A stretch of 48,899 bases of DNA, from positions 1-48,899 of the forward strand of contig CAYWTS010000014.1 in assembly GCA_964461265.1 (NCBI GenBank). Reading direction: 5' to 3'. The DNA is from CAYWTS01 sp964461265 (GTDB taxonomy: Bacteria; Bacteroidota; Ignavibacteria; Tepidaquicellales; OLB5). Position numbers and translations under genes: made by a program. The number at the start of each line of letters is the position of its first letter. Within the stretch, counting starts at the first letter, position 1. Of the stretch, positions 33,338 through 40,936 are shown in pieces. A model generated the notes under the pieces. It was given only the letters and a program-made list of their open reading frames with translations. It had not been told where the DNA came from and searched no databases.

Positions 33338-33586
33338 ATGTATTATACATACATTTTACAAAGCGAAATAGACGGAAGCTTTTATATTGGTTCTTCTTCG
33401 GACGTTGAGAGAAGATTTATTGAACACAATTTAGGGCAAAGCCCTTATACTTCAAAGAAAAAGCCATGGAAGTTAGTTTACAAAGAGGAATTTGATACAA
33501 AAGAAAAAGCAATTAAAAGAGAAAAATTTTTAAAGAAACAACGTAATAAAGAATTTTATAAAAGATTAATTAATCAGAACGCCTGA
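33338..33586 (+). CDS. GIY-YIG nuclease, single domain (copy 1)
   Basis: 82 residues comprising just the GIY-YIG fold: 'YYTYILQSEIDGSFYIGSSS' (GIY- and YIG-type strands), 'DVERRFIEHNLGQSPYTSKK' with the catalytic Arg, 'KPWKLVYKEEF', and 'KEKAIKREKFLKKQRNKEFY' with the catalytic Glu. Small proteins of this UvrC-N-like type (YhbQ-like) are common in Bacteroidota and their role is unsettled. The ATG lies 6 bp after the tRNA-Asp terminator. The last codons, '..INQNA', and the TGA stop come from tRNA-Asp-derived sequence (AGAACGCCTGA). An identical copy follows 347 bp downstream and a diverged one after that. Confidence 0.8.
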   Translation: MYYTYILQSEIDGSFYIGSSSDVERRFIEHNLGQSPYTSKKKPWKLVYKEEFDTKEKAIKREKFLKKQRNKEFYKRLINQNA

Positions 33587-33652
33587 TCCCGAGAACTCGG
33601 GAGAGGTCGCGAGTTCGAGTCTCAGCCTGCCCCGAGAACTCGGGGTCGGTTC
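33576..33652 (+). pseudogene. tRNA-Asp 3' remnant with two inserted palindromes (copy 1)
   Basis: Order: AGAACGCCTGA (D-arm to anticodon stem), palindrome TCCCGAGAACTCGGGA in place of the anticodon loop and 3' stem, GAGGTCGCGAGTTCGAGTC plus TC (variable and T-arm), AGCCTG plus palindrome CCCCGAGAACTCGGGG, then TCGGTTCC of the acceptor. It cannot fold as a tRNA and has no anticodon. Confidence 0.85.
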
Positions 33653-33684
33653 CGCAAGCCCCGCCAAAAGCGGGGTTTATTAAT

Positions 33685-33933
33685 ATGTATTATACATACA
33701 TTTTACAAAGCGAAATAGACGGAAGCTTTTATATTGGTTCTTCTTCGGACGTTGAGAGAAGATTTATTGAACACAATTTAGGGCAAAGCCCTTATACTTC
33801 AAAGAAAAAGCCATGGAAGTTAGTTTACAAAGAGGAATTTGATACAAAAGAAAAAGCAATTAAAAGAGAAAAATTTTTAAAGAAACAACGTAATAAAGAA
33901 TTTTATAAAAGATTAATTAATCAGAACGCCTGA
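33685..33933 (+). CDS. GIY-YIG nuclease, single domain (copy 2)
   Basis: Identical in DNA and protein to the copy at 33338-33586, including the tRNA-derived C-terminal codons and stop. The catalytic Arg and Glu are present, so it should be as active as copy 1. It is the second unit of a tandem duplication that also carries the tRNA remnant and terminator. Perfect identity means the duplication is very recent, is maintained by gene conversion, or is an assembly artefact. Confidence 0.75.
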   Translation: MYYTYILQSEIDGSFYIGSSSDVERRFIEHNLGQSPYTSKKKPWKLVYKEEFDTKEKAIKREKFLKKQRNKEFYKRLINQNA

Positions 33934-33999
33934 TCCCGAGAACTCGGGAGAGGTCGCGAGTTCGAGTCTCAGCCTGCCCCGAGAACTCGGGGTCGGTTC
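33923..33999 (+). pseudogene. tRNA-Asp 3' remnant with two inserted palindromes (copy 2)
   Basis: Same sequence as the remnant at 33576-33652, with both palindromes in the same places. Confidence 0.85.
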
Positions 34000-34034
34000 C
34001 GCAAGCCCCGCCAAAAGCGGGGTTTATTATAAAT

Positions 34035-34301
34035 ATGGCATATTTCACTTACATAATTAAAAGCAAAATTAAAGACCGTTATTACATTGGCTCATCGGAT
34101 AATATTGAACGCAGATTAGTACTGCACAATGAAGGACATACAGTTTCTACCAAAGCTTATATTCTATGGGAGTTGGTTTATTATGAAACATTTAAAACAA
34201 AATCTGAAGCATTGAAAAGAGAAAAAGGTCTGAAAAAAATAAAAAGTAAAAAATATATTGAATGGTTAAATAAAAACCACTCAGGAGGTCGTCCCGATTA
34301 A
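34035..34301 (+). CDS. GIY-YIG nuclease, single domain (diverged copy 3)
   Basis: 88 residues: 'YFTYIIKSKIKDRYYIGSSD', 'NIERRLVLHNEGHTVSTKAY', 'LWELVYYETFKTKSEALKRE', 'KGLKKIKSKKYIEWL'. The GIY-YIG, Arg and Glu positions are kept, with roughly half the residues the same as in copies 1 and 2. The C-terminus 'NHSGGRPD' is encoded by a different piece of tRNA-Asp (CACTCAGGAGGTCG, 3' side of the anticodon arm) and by the first half of a palindrome that also supplies the stop (TCCCGATTAA). The same tRNA terminator hairpin precedes it. It is therefore an independent member of the same type of unit and not a decayed duplicate. Confidence 0.75.
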   Translation: MAYFTYIIKSKIKDRYYIGSSDNIERRLVLHNEGHTVSTKAYILWELVYYETFKTKSEALKREKGLKKIKSKKYIEWLNKNHSGGRPD

Positions 34302-34332
34302 ATCGGGAAGTCTCGCTTGCCTGCAGCAAGCG
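34278..34332 (+). pseudogene. tRNA-Asp 3' remnant with two other palindromes (unit 3)
   Basis: CACTCAGGAGGTCG (34278-34291) and AGTCTCG (34309-34315) match the intact tRNA. Between them lies the palindrome TCCCGATT-A-AATCGGGA (34292-34308) where the T-arm should be, and CGCTTGC-CTGCA-GCAAGCG (34314-34332) follows. No acceptor end is recognisable. Confidence 0.7.
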
Positions 34333-34462
34333 GGCGAAAGCTGGAATTTGGTAAAAATTTTTCGAAAAATGATATTTGAGACAGCTTTTTTATTTAAAAT
34401 ATTTTATAAACATTTTTATTTAACCAATACAATTTTTTAAAATCGATTCTTTTATTATCAAC

Positions 34463-36166
34463 TTACATGGTGTAAAAATATACTCCTGATGCTAAATCGG
34501 TTGCATTAAACTTTATTATTTGTACTCCAGGTCCGGACTTTTCGTTATTAATCAGAGTTTTAACAAACCTTCCGGTAACATCAAATATGTTTAACGAAAC
34601 AACAACTGTCTTTTTCATATTAAAGGAAATAGTGGTCACCGGATTGAACAGATTTGGGAAATTTGGTTTTAATGTGAATGCTTTTGGCGTTTCAACTTCA
34701 ATATACCCCACCCCGATAATTTCATATTGGACATCCCAAAGTAGTTTTATTCCCTGCGTGATTTCGGAGTTCTGTATAAATTTTCCTCTTATTGAATCAG
34801 CTTCATCAGCAAATAAGTTGAAAATTTCAGTACCTGCACCTTTTGCAAAGAAGGGAACCAGGCTATTTGTATGCTCAGTAGAATAAAAACTCATTCCAGG
34901 AAGGTTATTTTGGCCATTGTTAACAATAGGGTTGAAAGTTTTTGGAAGCCCCGAAGAAGGTCCCCAAAGCATTCCCGTTTCGTGGTCAGCCGTTACAATA
35001 ACCATTGTTTCACTCCAACTGCTGTGGGTATTAACCCAATCAATAACTGCGCTTACTGAGTTATTAAAATCTATTTGTTCTTCTATTAACCTTCCTTTTT
35101 GGTTCGCATGGGCAGCCCAATCAATTGCCCCTCCTTCAATCATGAGGAAAAATCCATTCGGGTTATTATCGAGTACATTTAATGCTCCCTTAGTCATTTC
35201 AACCAGAGTTGGTACAGATTGTGTAAAAGGAACAACGTAAGGGTTTGCATTACCATCACCGCTTCGAGCCTGTTGCAGTGTTTCATAAACTTTAGGGATG
35301 CCAAGAACTCTTAACGGTGTGGTGCCGTACATTAAGTTCTGAAATTGGCTTCTGTCCTGCATCAATAACCAGGGATCTCTTATTCCGTCTCCATTACAAT
35401 CCTCTACCGTATCAGGAACGTTATTGACATAAAATACTGAATTTCCAGCTTGCAAACCTAGCCAACATAAACTATCTCCTAGGTATTTGTATGGCTTATG
35501 CGAAGCAGCACCATTGTTATCATAGTCTGGATTACCTGTTCCCATAATTACATCGAGCCTGCTTCCTAGTAGCATTTCGAAGGCAATTTGACTGTAATTA
35601 TTTCTTGACAGATTGTGTGCAACAAATCCGGCAGGTGTTGCATGCGATATTTCAACTGAAGTTATAACGCCTGCTGACTTATTCATCGATTTTGCTATCT
35701 GCGTTAAATTCACCAGCGGATGAAAGTTCATATCCATACATATCGAATTGTTATACGTTTTAAATCCTGTTGAGAAAGCTGTTGCTGCTGCTGCTGATTC
35801 CGTGAAATCGGTAAGAGCGTAGTTAAAATTGCTCCACATTGCCTTTGGATTGTATCCTGCATTCCATTTCAGCGCATCCGGGTAACTGCCTGTCATAATA
35901 GGGTAATGGCTCATTCCATACTGTACGGGAAAATTTTCATATTGCTGAGGATTTGAGGTTCCATATTGATAGTAATCTGCTGCCATCATTGTATTATAAC
36001 CCATCCCATCGCTAATCATAAAAATGATGTTTTTCGGTTTCTTAATTGAATCAAAATATTTTCCTGCTCCATTCTTCTCTTTTTTTAGAAAAGAACCAAA
36101 AAACATATAAGTAATAATAAATAGTATAGAAACGTATATAGTTTTACGTCTGATTAAGTTTTTCAT
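34463..36166 (-). CDS. Alkaline phosphatase with truncated T9SS sorting domain
   Basis: 567 residues from an ATG with a strong GGGAGG ribosome site 4 bases upstream; a TTG 13 codons earlier is less likely. An N-terminal signal or anchor is at about 8-25. The PhoA-type core is 'NIIFMISDGMGYNTMMAADY', 'TESAAAATAFSTGFKT' (catalytic Ser/Thr region), 'VEISHATPAGFVAHN', 'FLMIEGGAIDWAAHAN' and 'MVIVTADHETG', with all metal-binding blocks present. A sorting domain begins 'LKPNFPNLFNPVTTISFNMK' but stops at 'ASGVYFYTM'. Beyond the TAA the DNA still reads 'VDNKRIDFKK' and, after a one-base shift in an A-run, 'IVLVK' and stop, the usual ending. The enzyme is likely active but may be mis-sorted. Confidence 0.85.
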   Translation of the reverse strand: MKNLIRRKTIYVSILFIITYMFFGSFLKKEKNGAGKYFDSIKKPKNIIFMISDGMGYNTMMAADYYQYGTSNPQQYENFPVQYGMSHYPIMTGSYPDALKWNAGYNPKAMWSNFNYALTDFTESAAAATAFSTGFKTYNNSICMDMNFHPLVNLTQIAKSMNKSAGVITSVEISHATPAGFVAHNLSRNNYSQIAFEMLLGSRLDVIMGTGNPDYDNNGAASHKPYKYLGDSLCWLGLQAGNSVFYVNNVPDTVEDCNGDGIRDPWLLMQDRSQFQNLMYGTTPLRVLGIPKVYETLQQARSGDGNANPYVVPFTQSVPTLVEMTKGALNVLDNNPNGFFLMIEGGAIDWAAHANQKGRLIEEQIDFNNSVSAVIDWVNTHSSWSETMVIVTADHETGMLWGPSSGLPKTFNPIVNNGQNNLPGMSFYSTEHTNSLVPFFAKGAGTEIFNLFADEADSIRGKFIQNSEITQGIKLLWDVQYEIIGVGYIEVETPKAFTLKPNFPNLFNPVTTISFNMKKTVVVSLNIFDVTGRFVKTLINNEKSGPGVQIIKFNATDLASGVYFYTM

Positions 36167-36478
36167 ATTGCCTCCCTGGATAAGTTTTAAGGATGTGAAA
36201 TACAAATTTATAGCTTCTGCATTAAGTAATTATTACACCGAAGTGAAAATGGGGTTATCTCAACAGGATTATCACAGAATCTTGTAATTGCGCAACCTTG
36301 TTGCATGACTAATGATTTAGGTTATTTTTATGTGCGGTAAAGTTAGTCTCCCGCATTCAAGAAAATCTTTCTAAAAATAACTCAGGTGTTGAGTAGGGGT
36401 ATTCAGTACGCATTCAAACTATCGGTTTCGGATTAGAATAGGGCAGAAAATATTCAAAAAGGAAAACTTATCCGATAT

Positions 36479-37273
36479 TCAACTATTTTCTTTCTCAGTA
36501 TAAAATTTTCTAAATGCAAAAGTATGCTGGAGAAAATAGTTTCGGGGAAAACTTAAATCACCCAATCCGTATATCTTGGCTTTTTTATCTTGAGGAAAAT
36601 AAGCAGTTCCGAAAAGCCAATCCCATACAGCAAGCTTTGTTGAAAAATTCTTGTTATGGCTCTCGTTGCCTTCATCAGAGTGATGCCAGCGGTGCATTTC
36701 CGGTCCGTTTATAAAATACTTCAGGAAACCGGAACGGACATTAATGTTTGAATGAATATACATACCGCATATTGCACTGATTGCACCCTTATAAATCGCA
36801 ACCTCAGGCGCTGCTCCAAGCAGTACAATTGGGGCAAATTCTATGGTTTGATTAATTAGTATTTCCAAAGAATGCGAGCGTACACCCGAAAGCCAGTCAA
36901 CCTGCTTTGTTGAATGGTGTGCTTCATGTATCCGCCAGAAATATTTTGATTTGTGCTGATAACGGTGGAACCAGTAAATATAAAAATCATGGGTAATGAC
37001 AAAAAAGACTAGCTGAAGCCAAATAGGCCATGATGCAATTAAACGCAGATGGGAAAGCTTTGTGCTTTGGTCAATTAATTTAATTAAATATGAAATGATG
37101 ATTCCAAGAACAAAACTCTGAAGAAAGTTATAAAGAACGAAATCATTGAATAAGCCTTCACGGAAAAATTTCTGTCCCTTATTATAAGGGAAAAATCTTT
37201 CCAGTAATACAAGAATAATAGCAGCTCCAATAACAATTATAAACGAGTAAATCCGGACAGAACCTAAACTCAT
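36479..37273 (-). CDS. Fatty acid hydroxylase / sterol desaturase superfamily protein
   Basis: 264 residues, about four or five membrane helices, and the three His boxes of this di-iron family: 'VITHDFYIYWFHRYQHKS', 'FWRIHEAHHSTKQVDWLSG', 'GPEMHRWHHSDEGNESHN'. Members hydroxylate or desaturate fatty acids, sterols, carotenoids or alkylglycerols. Here it is the last gene of the ulosonic-acid-type operon, 3 bp after the NeuB-like gene, so it may modify a lipid that carries the glycan or an acyl group on the sugar. That link is inference from position. A 270-bp gene-free region lies downstream. Confidence 0.85.
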   Translation of the reverse strand: MSLGSVRIYSFIIVIGAAIILVLLERFFPYNKGQKFFREGLFNDFVLYNFLQSFVLGIIISYLIKLIDQSTKLSHLRLIASWPIWLQLVFFVITHDFYIYWFHRYQHKSKYFWRIHEAHHSTKQVDWLSGVRSHSLEILINQTIEFAPIVLLGAAPEVAIYKGAISAICGMYIHSNINVRSGFLKYFINGPEMHRWHHSDEGNESHNKNFSTKLAVWDWLFGTAYFPQDKKAKIYGLGDLSFPRNYFLQHTFAFRKFYTEKENS

Positions 37274-37276
37274 AAA

Positions 37277-38185
37277 TTAAGCGGCTTCTTCTACCTCTTT
37301 CCTAGATTTAATTTTTCTAAGCTTTTTAAGTGAGCTCAATTCGCTTTCATAAACTCTTTTTATTCCGTCACCAAGTGATTTCTGTACATCCCTGATATTC
37401 GATACAAGCCTGTAGAATCCCATTATCTCGACCGAAGCGGACTGGTCTGTTCCCCACATGGAGCGGTCAAGAGTAATGTGCCTTTCAACAAACGCTGCAC
37501 CCATTGCAACCGCTGCCCATGTCGGAGACAAGCCGACTTCATGACCTGAATAACCGATTGGGTTGAAAGGAAATTTCTCCTTGAGCGTCTTTATCATATT
37601 CAGATTCAGTTCCTCTGACTTGCAGGGATACGTAGATGTTGAATGCGCAATCAAAAGATTATCATTTCCTAAATACTCAACAGCATCTTCAATTTCTTCC
37701 ATTGTTGACATACCTGTAGATATAATAAGAGGCTTGCCGGTATCTTTCATTTTCCTAATCAAACCTTTATCGGTAAGCGATGCGGAAGATGCTTTATATA
37801 CAGGAGGATTAAATTGCTCGATAAAATCAACAGCGTTTTCATCCCAGCATGAAACAAACCAAAGGATATTTTTTTCTTTGCAGTACCTGTCAATTTCAGC
37901 ATATTCATCATAGCCAAATTCAATTTTGTGCCTGTACTCAATATAAGTTATTCTGCCCCACGGTGTATCCCTTTCAATATTCCATTGGTCGCGCGGCACA
38001 CATAATTCGGGAGTTCTTTTCTGGAACTTCACTGCATCAGCACCGGCAAATAATGCGCCGTCAATCATTTTTTTGGCTATATCCAGCGAGCCATTATGGT
38101 TTATGCCTATTTCGGCTATAACAAAAACAGGCTCTCCGTTGCCAACCGGCCTGCAGCCTATTTTAATTGAATTTTTGTTATCCAT
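37277..38185 (-). CDS. NeuB-family sialic/ulosonic acid synthase lacking the SAF domain
   Basis: 302 residues. The TIM barrel of NeuB-type PEP-condensing enzymes is complete: 'VFVIAEIGINHNGSLDIAKK', 'ADAVKFQKRTPEL', 'PPVYKASSASLTD', 'KPLIISTGMSTMEEIEDAV', 'LLIAHSTSTYPCKSEELNL', 'IGYSGHEVGLSPTWAAVAMG', 'VERHITLDRSMWGTDQSASV'. Normal NeuB proteins have about 340 residues and end in an antifreeze-like SAF domain that caps the active site of the partner subunit. It is missing here, the protein ending in a Lys/Arg-rich tail. The enzyme should condense phosphoenolpyruvate with an aldose to give a nonulosonic or related acid. It lies between the HAD phosphatase and hydroxylase genes in one operon. 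Confidence 0.88.
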   Translation of the reverse strand: MDNKNSIKIGCRPVGNGEPVFVIAEIGINHNGSLDIAKKMIDGALFAGADAVKFQKRTPELCVPRDQWNIERDTPWGRITYIEYRHKIEFGYDEYAEIDRYCKEKNILWFVSCWDENAVDFIEQFNPPVYKASSASLTDKGLIRKMKDTGKPLIISTGMSTMEEIEDAVEYLGNDNLLIAHSTSTYPCKSEELNLNMIKTLKEKFPFNPIGYSGHEVGLSPTWAAVAMGAAFVERHITLDRSMWGTDQSASVEIMGFYRLVSNIRDVQKSLGDGIKRVYESELSSLKKLRKIKSRKEVEEAA

Positions 38186-38210
38186 GCTGGTTTATGTAGA
38201 TTAAAAATTT

Positions 38211-38741
38211 TTAATTACTTTTAATTGACGAAATTATTATTTCCGCAAATTCCCTGAATGCACCGTTGCCTCCTCTGTTTTCGCATATAACATCGCATAC
38301 CTGCTTAACATTTATAAAAGCATCTGCAGGACATGCCGAAAGTCCTGCGGCTTTAAGTATTTCAATATCATTTGTGTCATCACCAATATAAGCAATATTT
38401 TCGAGGCTTAGATTTCTTCTTTCAATAATATCATTAAGCAAAGATTTTTTGTCTTTTACTCCAAGATGAAGCTCTGTAATATTCAATTTTTCAGCCCGCT
38501 TTTTTACAGAACCGGAAAGTTCACCTGTCAAAATTCCGGTTTCGACTCCTACAATTTCTTTTAGTCGTTGCACCCCCATGCCGTCACGAATTGAAAATCT
38601 CTTCATTTCCTCACCGTTTTCGGAATAATACACACCCGTATCGGTCAGAACGCCATCGCTGTCTGTAAGCAGAAGCTTAATATTTTTCGCGCGGTTTTTC
38701 ACAGCAAGATTTATGTGTCTTATATTCACCAGCTTGTCCAC
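38211..38741 (-). CDS. HAD phosphatase, KdsC-like
   Basis: 176 residues, the size of KDO-8-phosphate phosphatase. Motifs: 'LLLTDSDGVLTDTGVYYSEN' (nucleophile Asp; DSDG where KdsC usually has DVDG), 'FSIRDGMGVQRLKE', 'GILTGELSGSVKKRAEKL' (Thr), 'HLGVKDKKSLL' (Lys) and 'NIAYIGDDTNDIEILKAAGL' (GDDxND). It should remove the phosphate from the product of the NeuB-type synthase, as KdsC or the C-domain of some NeuA proteins do. Its start codon lies within the end of the SDR gene (16-base overlap), so the two are translationally coupled. Confidence 0.88.
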   Translation of the reverse strand: MDKLVNIRHINLAVKNRAKNIKLLLTDSDGVLTDTGVYYSENGEEMKRFSIRDGMGVQRLKEIVGVETGILTGELSGSVKKRAEKLNITELHLGVKDKKSLLNDIIERRNLSLENIAYIGDDTNDIEILKAAGLSACPADAFINVKQVCDVICENRGGNGAFREFAEIIISSIKSN

Positions 38742-39544
38742 CCTCCGTCAACAATCAGGTTTGCGCCCGTCATATATGAAGAGGCATCGCTTGCAAGAAA
38801 AATAATAGCGCCTTTATAATCGGTTGCTTTTGCCATTCTGCCTAGAGGTGTGCGTTTGGAGTAATTCTCTATAAAATATTCTTCCTGAGAATTTTCTACA
38901 CCGCCCGGTGATAGCGAATTTACCCTCACTCCCGATTTACCCCAGTAAGTAGCAAGATATCTGGTAAAAGAAAGCACCGCGCCTTTTGTTGATGAATAAA
39001 CAGGCGATTTATAAAAACTCTGGGAACCGTCAGGCTTTTGATATAATGATTGGTCAGGGGCAACAACGCCATAAGTAGATGCAATATTGATGATACTTCC
39101 CCTCCCGTTCTGAACCATTACACTGCCAAAAATCTGCGAACACAAAAACATACCCTTTACATTTACATCAAATGATTTAGACCAAAGCTCAGGCGGGTAG
39201 TTTTCGAATTTAGATAGCTCTGCGGCAACCGCCTGATTTTCGAACATGTCATTTATGCCTGCGTTATTAACCAGTATATCTATATGACCGTATGTATCCA
39301 GCGTAAATTCTTTTACTTCACGGATTGAATGAACATCTGTAACATCCATAAAACAGCCGTAAGAACCTGTTGCAAGTCCGGATGCCAATTCTACGCATTT
39401 TTCTTTTTTCAAATCGCAGGCAATAACGTTTGCCCCTGCTTCAGCAAGAGCAATGCAATGCTGTTTACCTATTAAACCCATAGCGCCGGTTACAACAGCC
39501 ACCTTATTAGTAAGAGAAAATATGTTATCAATGGTGTGGGTCAT
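38726..39544 (-). CDS. Short-chain dehydrogenase/reductase
   Basis: 272 residues. Classical SDR: 'VAVVTGAMGLIGKQHCIALA' (TGxxxGxG), 'GCFMDVTDVHS', 'ILVNNAGINDMF' (NNAG), 'GSIINIASTYG' (catalytic Ser), 'SPVYSSTKGAVLSF' (YxxxK) and the C-terminal 'SYMTGANLIVDGGW'. It probably oxidises or reduces a hydroxyl of the sugar precursor, preparing a keto group for the aminotransferase encoded 10 bp upstream. It overlaps the KdsC-like gene by 16 bases. Confidence 0.9.
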   Translation of the reverse strand: MTHTIDNIFSLTNKVAVVTGAMGLIGKQHCIALAEAGANVIACDLKKEKCVELASGLATGSYGCFMDVTDVHSIREVKEFTLDTYGHIDILVNNAGINDMFENQAVAAELSKFENYPPELWSKSFDVNVKGMFLCSQIFGSVMVQNGRGSIINIASTYGVVAPDQSLYQKPDGSQSFYKSPVYSSTKGAVLSFTRYLATYWGKSGVRVNSLSPGGVENSQEEYFIENYSKRTPLGRMAKATDYKGAIIFLASDASSYMTGANLIVDGGWTSW

Positions 39545-39554
39545 AAAAATTAGA

Positions 39555-40901
39555 TTATCCAGGTTTTAGAATTTCCTTCGGTTTTGTGTTAAAATTTCCT
39601 GTTTTCCTGAATACAGGTTCAACAGGTTCACCTTTTAAATAAGCCTTTACGTTATTAACATCTATCGCCCTTTTTACTACAGGCAGTACGTCTCTATACA
39701 CTTTCAATGTATATTTGATATCATTATCAGAATGAGAAAAACACATATTGTGAAAACCGCTCCACAGCACACCTCTTTTTATCATCTCCTGCTGCATAAG
39801 TGATTTTATAAGAAGCGGGTTTCCTGCAATCGAATCAAATGTAACAAGGCTGCGAAAATTATAACCGATACATTTAGTATATTCCATATCATAATATTCA
39901 GCCATTTCGTTATAGCCGTCTTTCAGCTTTTTCCCTTGATCTGCAAGATAAATATGAACGTTATTATTAATCATTTCGTTAATGGTTGCCTTTGCCGCAG
40001 CAAGTGAAAGCGATTCCCCTCCGAATGTTGTATAAAAGAATACATCCTGCTCAAGTAATGACATTACTTCTTTCCTTCCCGTCAGTACAGATAAGGGCAT
40101 ACCGTTGGCGATTGCTTTGGAAAAACACGCAAGGTCAGCTTTTACGCCGAAGTATTCCTGAGCACCGCCGACATGAATTCTGAATCCTGTCCACATTTCA
40201 TCAAATATTAACAAAGAGCCGTTTTTAACACATAAATCTTTAAGATTATGAAGAAAATTTTCTTTGGGCGCATCAAATACTACAGGCTCCAATATTACGC
40301 AGGCTGTATCACTATCTATGGAACTAATTACACTTTCAATATCATTATAATTGAACGTGTATGTCATATCCTGAATACTTTGAGGAATACCCTTATTTCT
40401 ATCGGTAACGGAAATATACCAATCGTGCCAGCCATGATACCCACAGCATAAAACTTTATTTCTTCCTGTATAAGCCCTTGCAAGACGGACTGCAGCACTG
40501 GTAACGTCTGCGCCTGTTTTGCTAAACCGAACCATCTCAGCGTTAGGCACAACTTTATTGATAAGCTCAGCTACCTCAACCTCAAGAGGGTGCATCATTG
40601 AGAAAGTAATCCCTTCTCCCAATTGCCTTTTAATAGCATTGTCTACGGCTTCATAACAATATCCCAACGAAATAGGGCCAATAGCCATATTATAATCTAT
40701 ATATTCATTGCCGTCTGCATCCCATACGTGGCAGCCTTTGCCCCGTTCAATATATTTGGGAGCTATTCCCTTAATATACTGCCCCGGTCCTTTTGCGAGC
40801 GTTTGTGTCGTAGATGGAATCAAGCCCAGGGCACGTGAATAAAGTTCATCAGAATTTTTTATTTCAGGATATGAATTATTAAAACTTACTGTATTTGGCA
40901 T
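39555..40901 (-). CDS. Class III aminotransferase, glutamate-1-semialdehyde-aminomutase-like
   Basis: 448 residues. PLP fold type I: 'CHVWDADGNEYIDYNMAIGP', 'VRFSKTGADVTSAAVRLARA', 'LLIFDEMWTGFRIHVGGAQE' (PLP-binding Asp), 'CFSKAIANGMPLSVLTG' (Schiff-base Lys) and 'FFYTTFGGESLSLAAAKATI'. It is closest in pattern to HemL-type enzymes, but the setting among sugar genes argues for a sugar or sugar-acid aminotransferase and not haem synthesis. It lies between the SDR and the transketolase subunits, so it may aminate a keto group made by the SDR or a transketolase product. A C-terminal Pro/Lys tail extends past the usual fold. Confidence 0.87.
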   Translation of the reverse strand: MPNTVSFNNSYPEIKNSDELYSRALGLIPSTTQTLAKGPGQYIKGIAPKYIERGKGCHVWDADGNEYIDYNMAIGPISLGYCYEAVDNAIKRQLGEGITFSMMHPLEVEVAELINKVVPNAEMVRFSKTGADVTSAAVRLARAYTGRNKVLCCGYHGWHDWYISVTDRNKGIPQSIQDMTYTFNYNDIESVISSIDSDTACVILEPVVFDAPKENFLHNLKDLCVKNGSLLIFDEMWTGFRIHVGGAQEYFGVKADLACFSKAIANGMPLSVLTGRKEVMSLLEQDVFFYTTFGGESLSLAAAKATINEMINNNVHIYLADQGKKLKDGYNEMAEYYDMEYTKCIGYNFRSLVTFDSIAGNPLLIKSLMQQEMIKRGVLWSGFHNMCFSHSDNDIKYTLKVYRDVLPVVKRAIDVNNVKAYLKGEPVEPVFRKTGNFNTKPKEILKPG

Positions 40902-40936
40902 TTAGAAATTATTTAAAAGTTAACGGAGCTATTTAT

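Larger units (their letters stand above)
33338..34031 (+). repeat. Two perfect 347-bp tandem repeats (GIY-YIG + tRNA remnant + terminator)
   Basis: Units 33338-33684 and 33685-34031 appear identical base for base. Each contains a GIY-YIG ORF, a palindrome-bearing tRNA-Asp 3' remnant and the tRNA terminator hairpin. Confidence 0.85.

Noticed and set aside
33587..34308. CRISPR array made of the recurring palindromes near 33.6-34.3 kb
   Set aside because: The repeats are part of a 347-bp duplicated gene unit, have no regular 30-40 bp spacers, and no cas genes are present.
36206..36478. Gene in the 270-bp gap after the alkaline phosphatase start
   Set aside because: All frames are broken. Only a tiny GCAAC/GTTGC stem is visible; I see no supportable feature.
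39555..40901. Calling the aminotransferase HemL (haem synthesis)
   Set aside because: The fold matches, but the operon is sugar-biosynthetic and no other tetrapyrrole gene is near, so a dedicated sugar aminotransferase is more likely.
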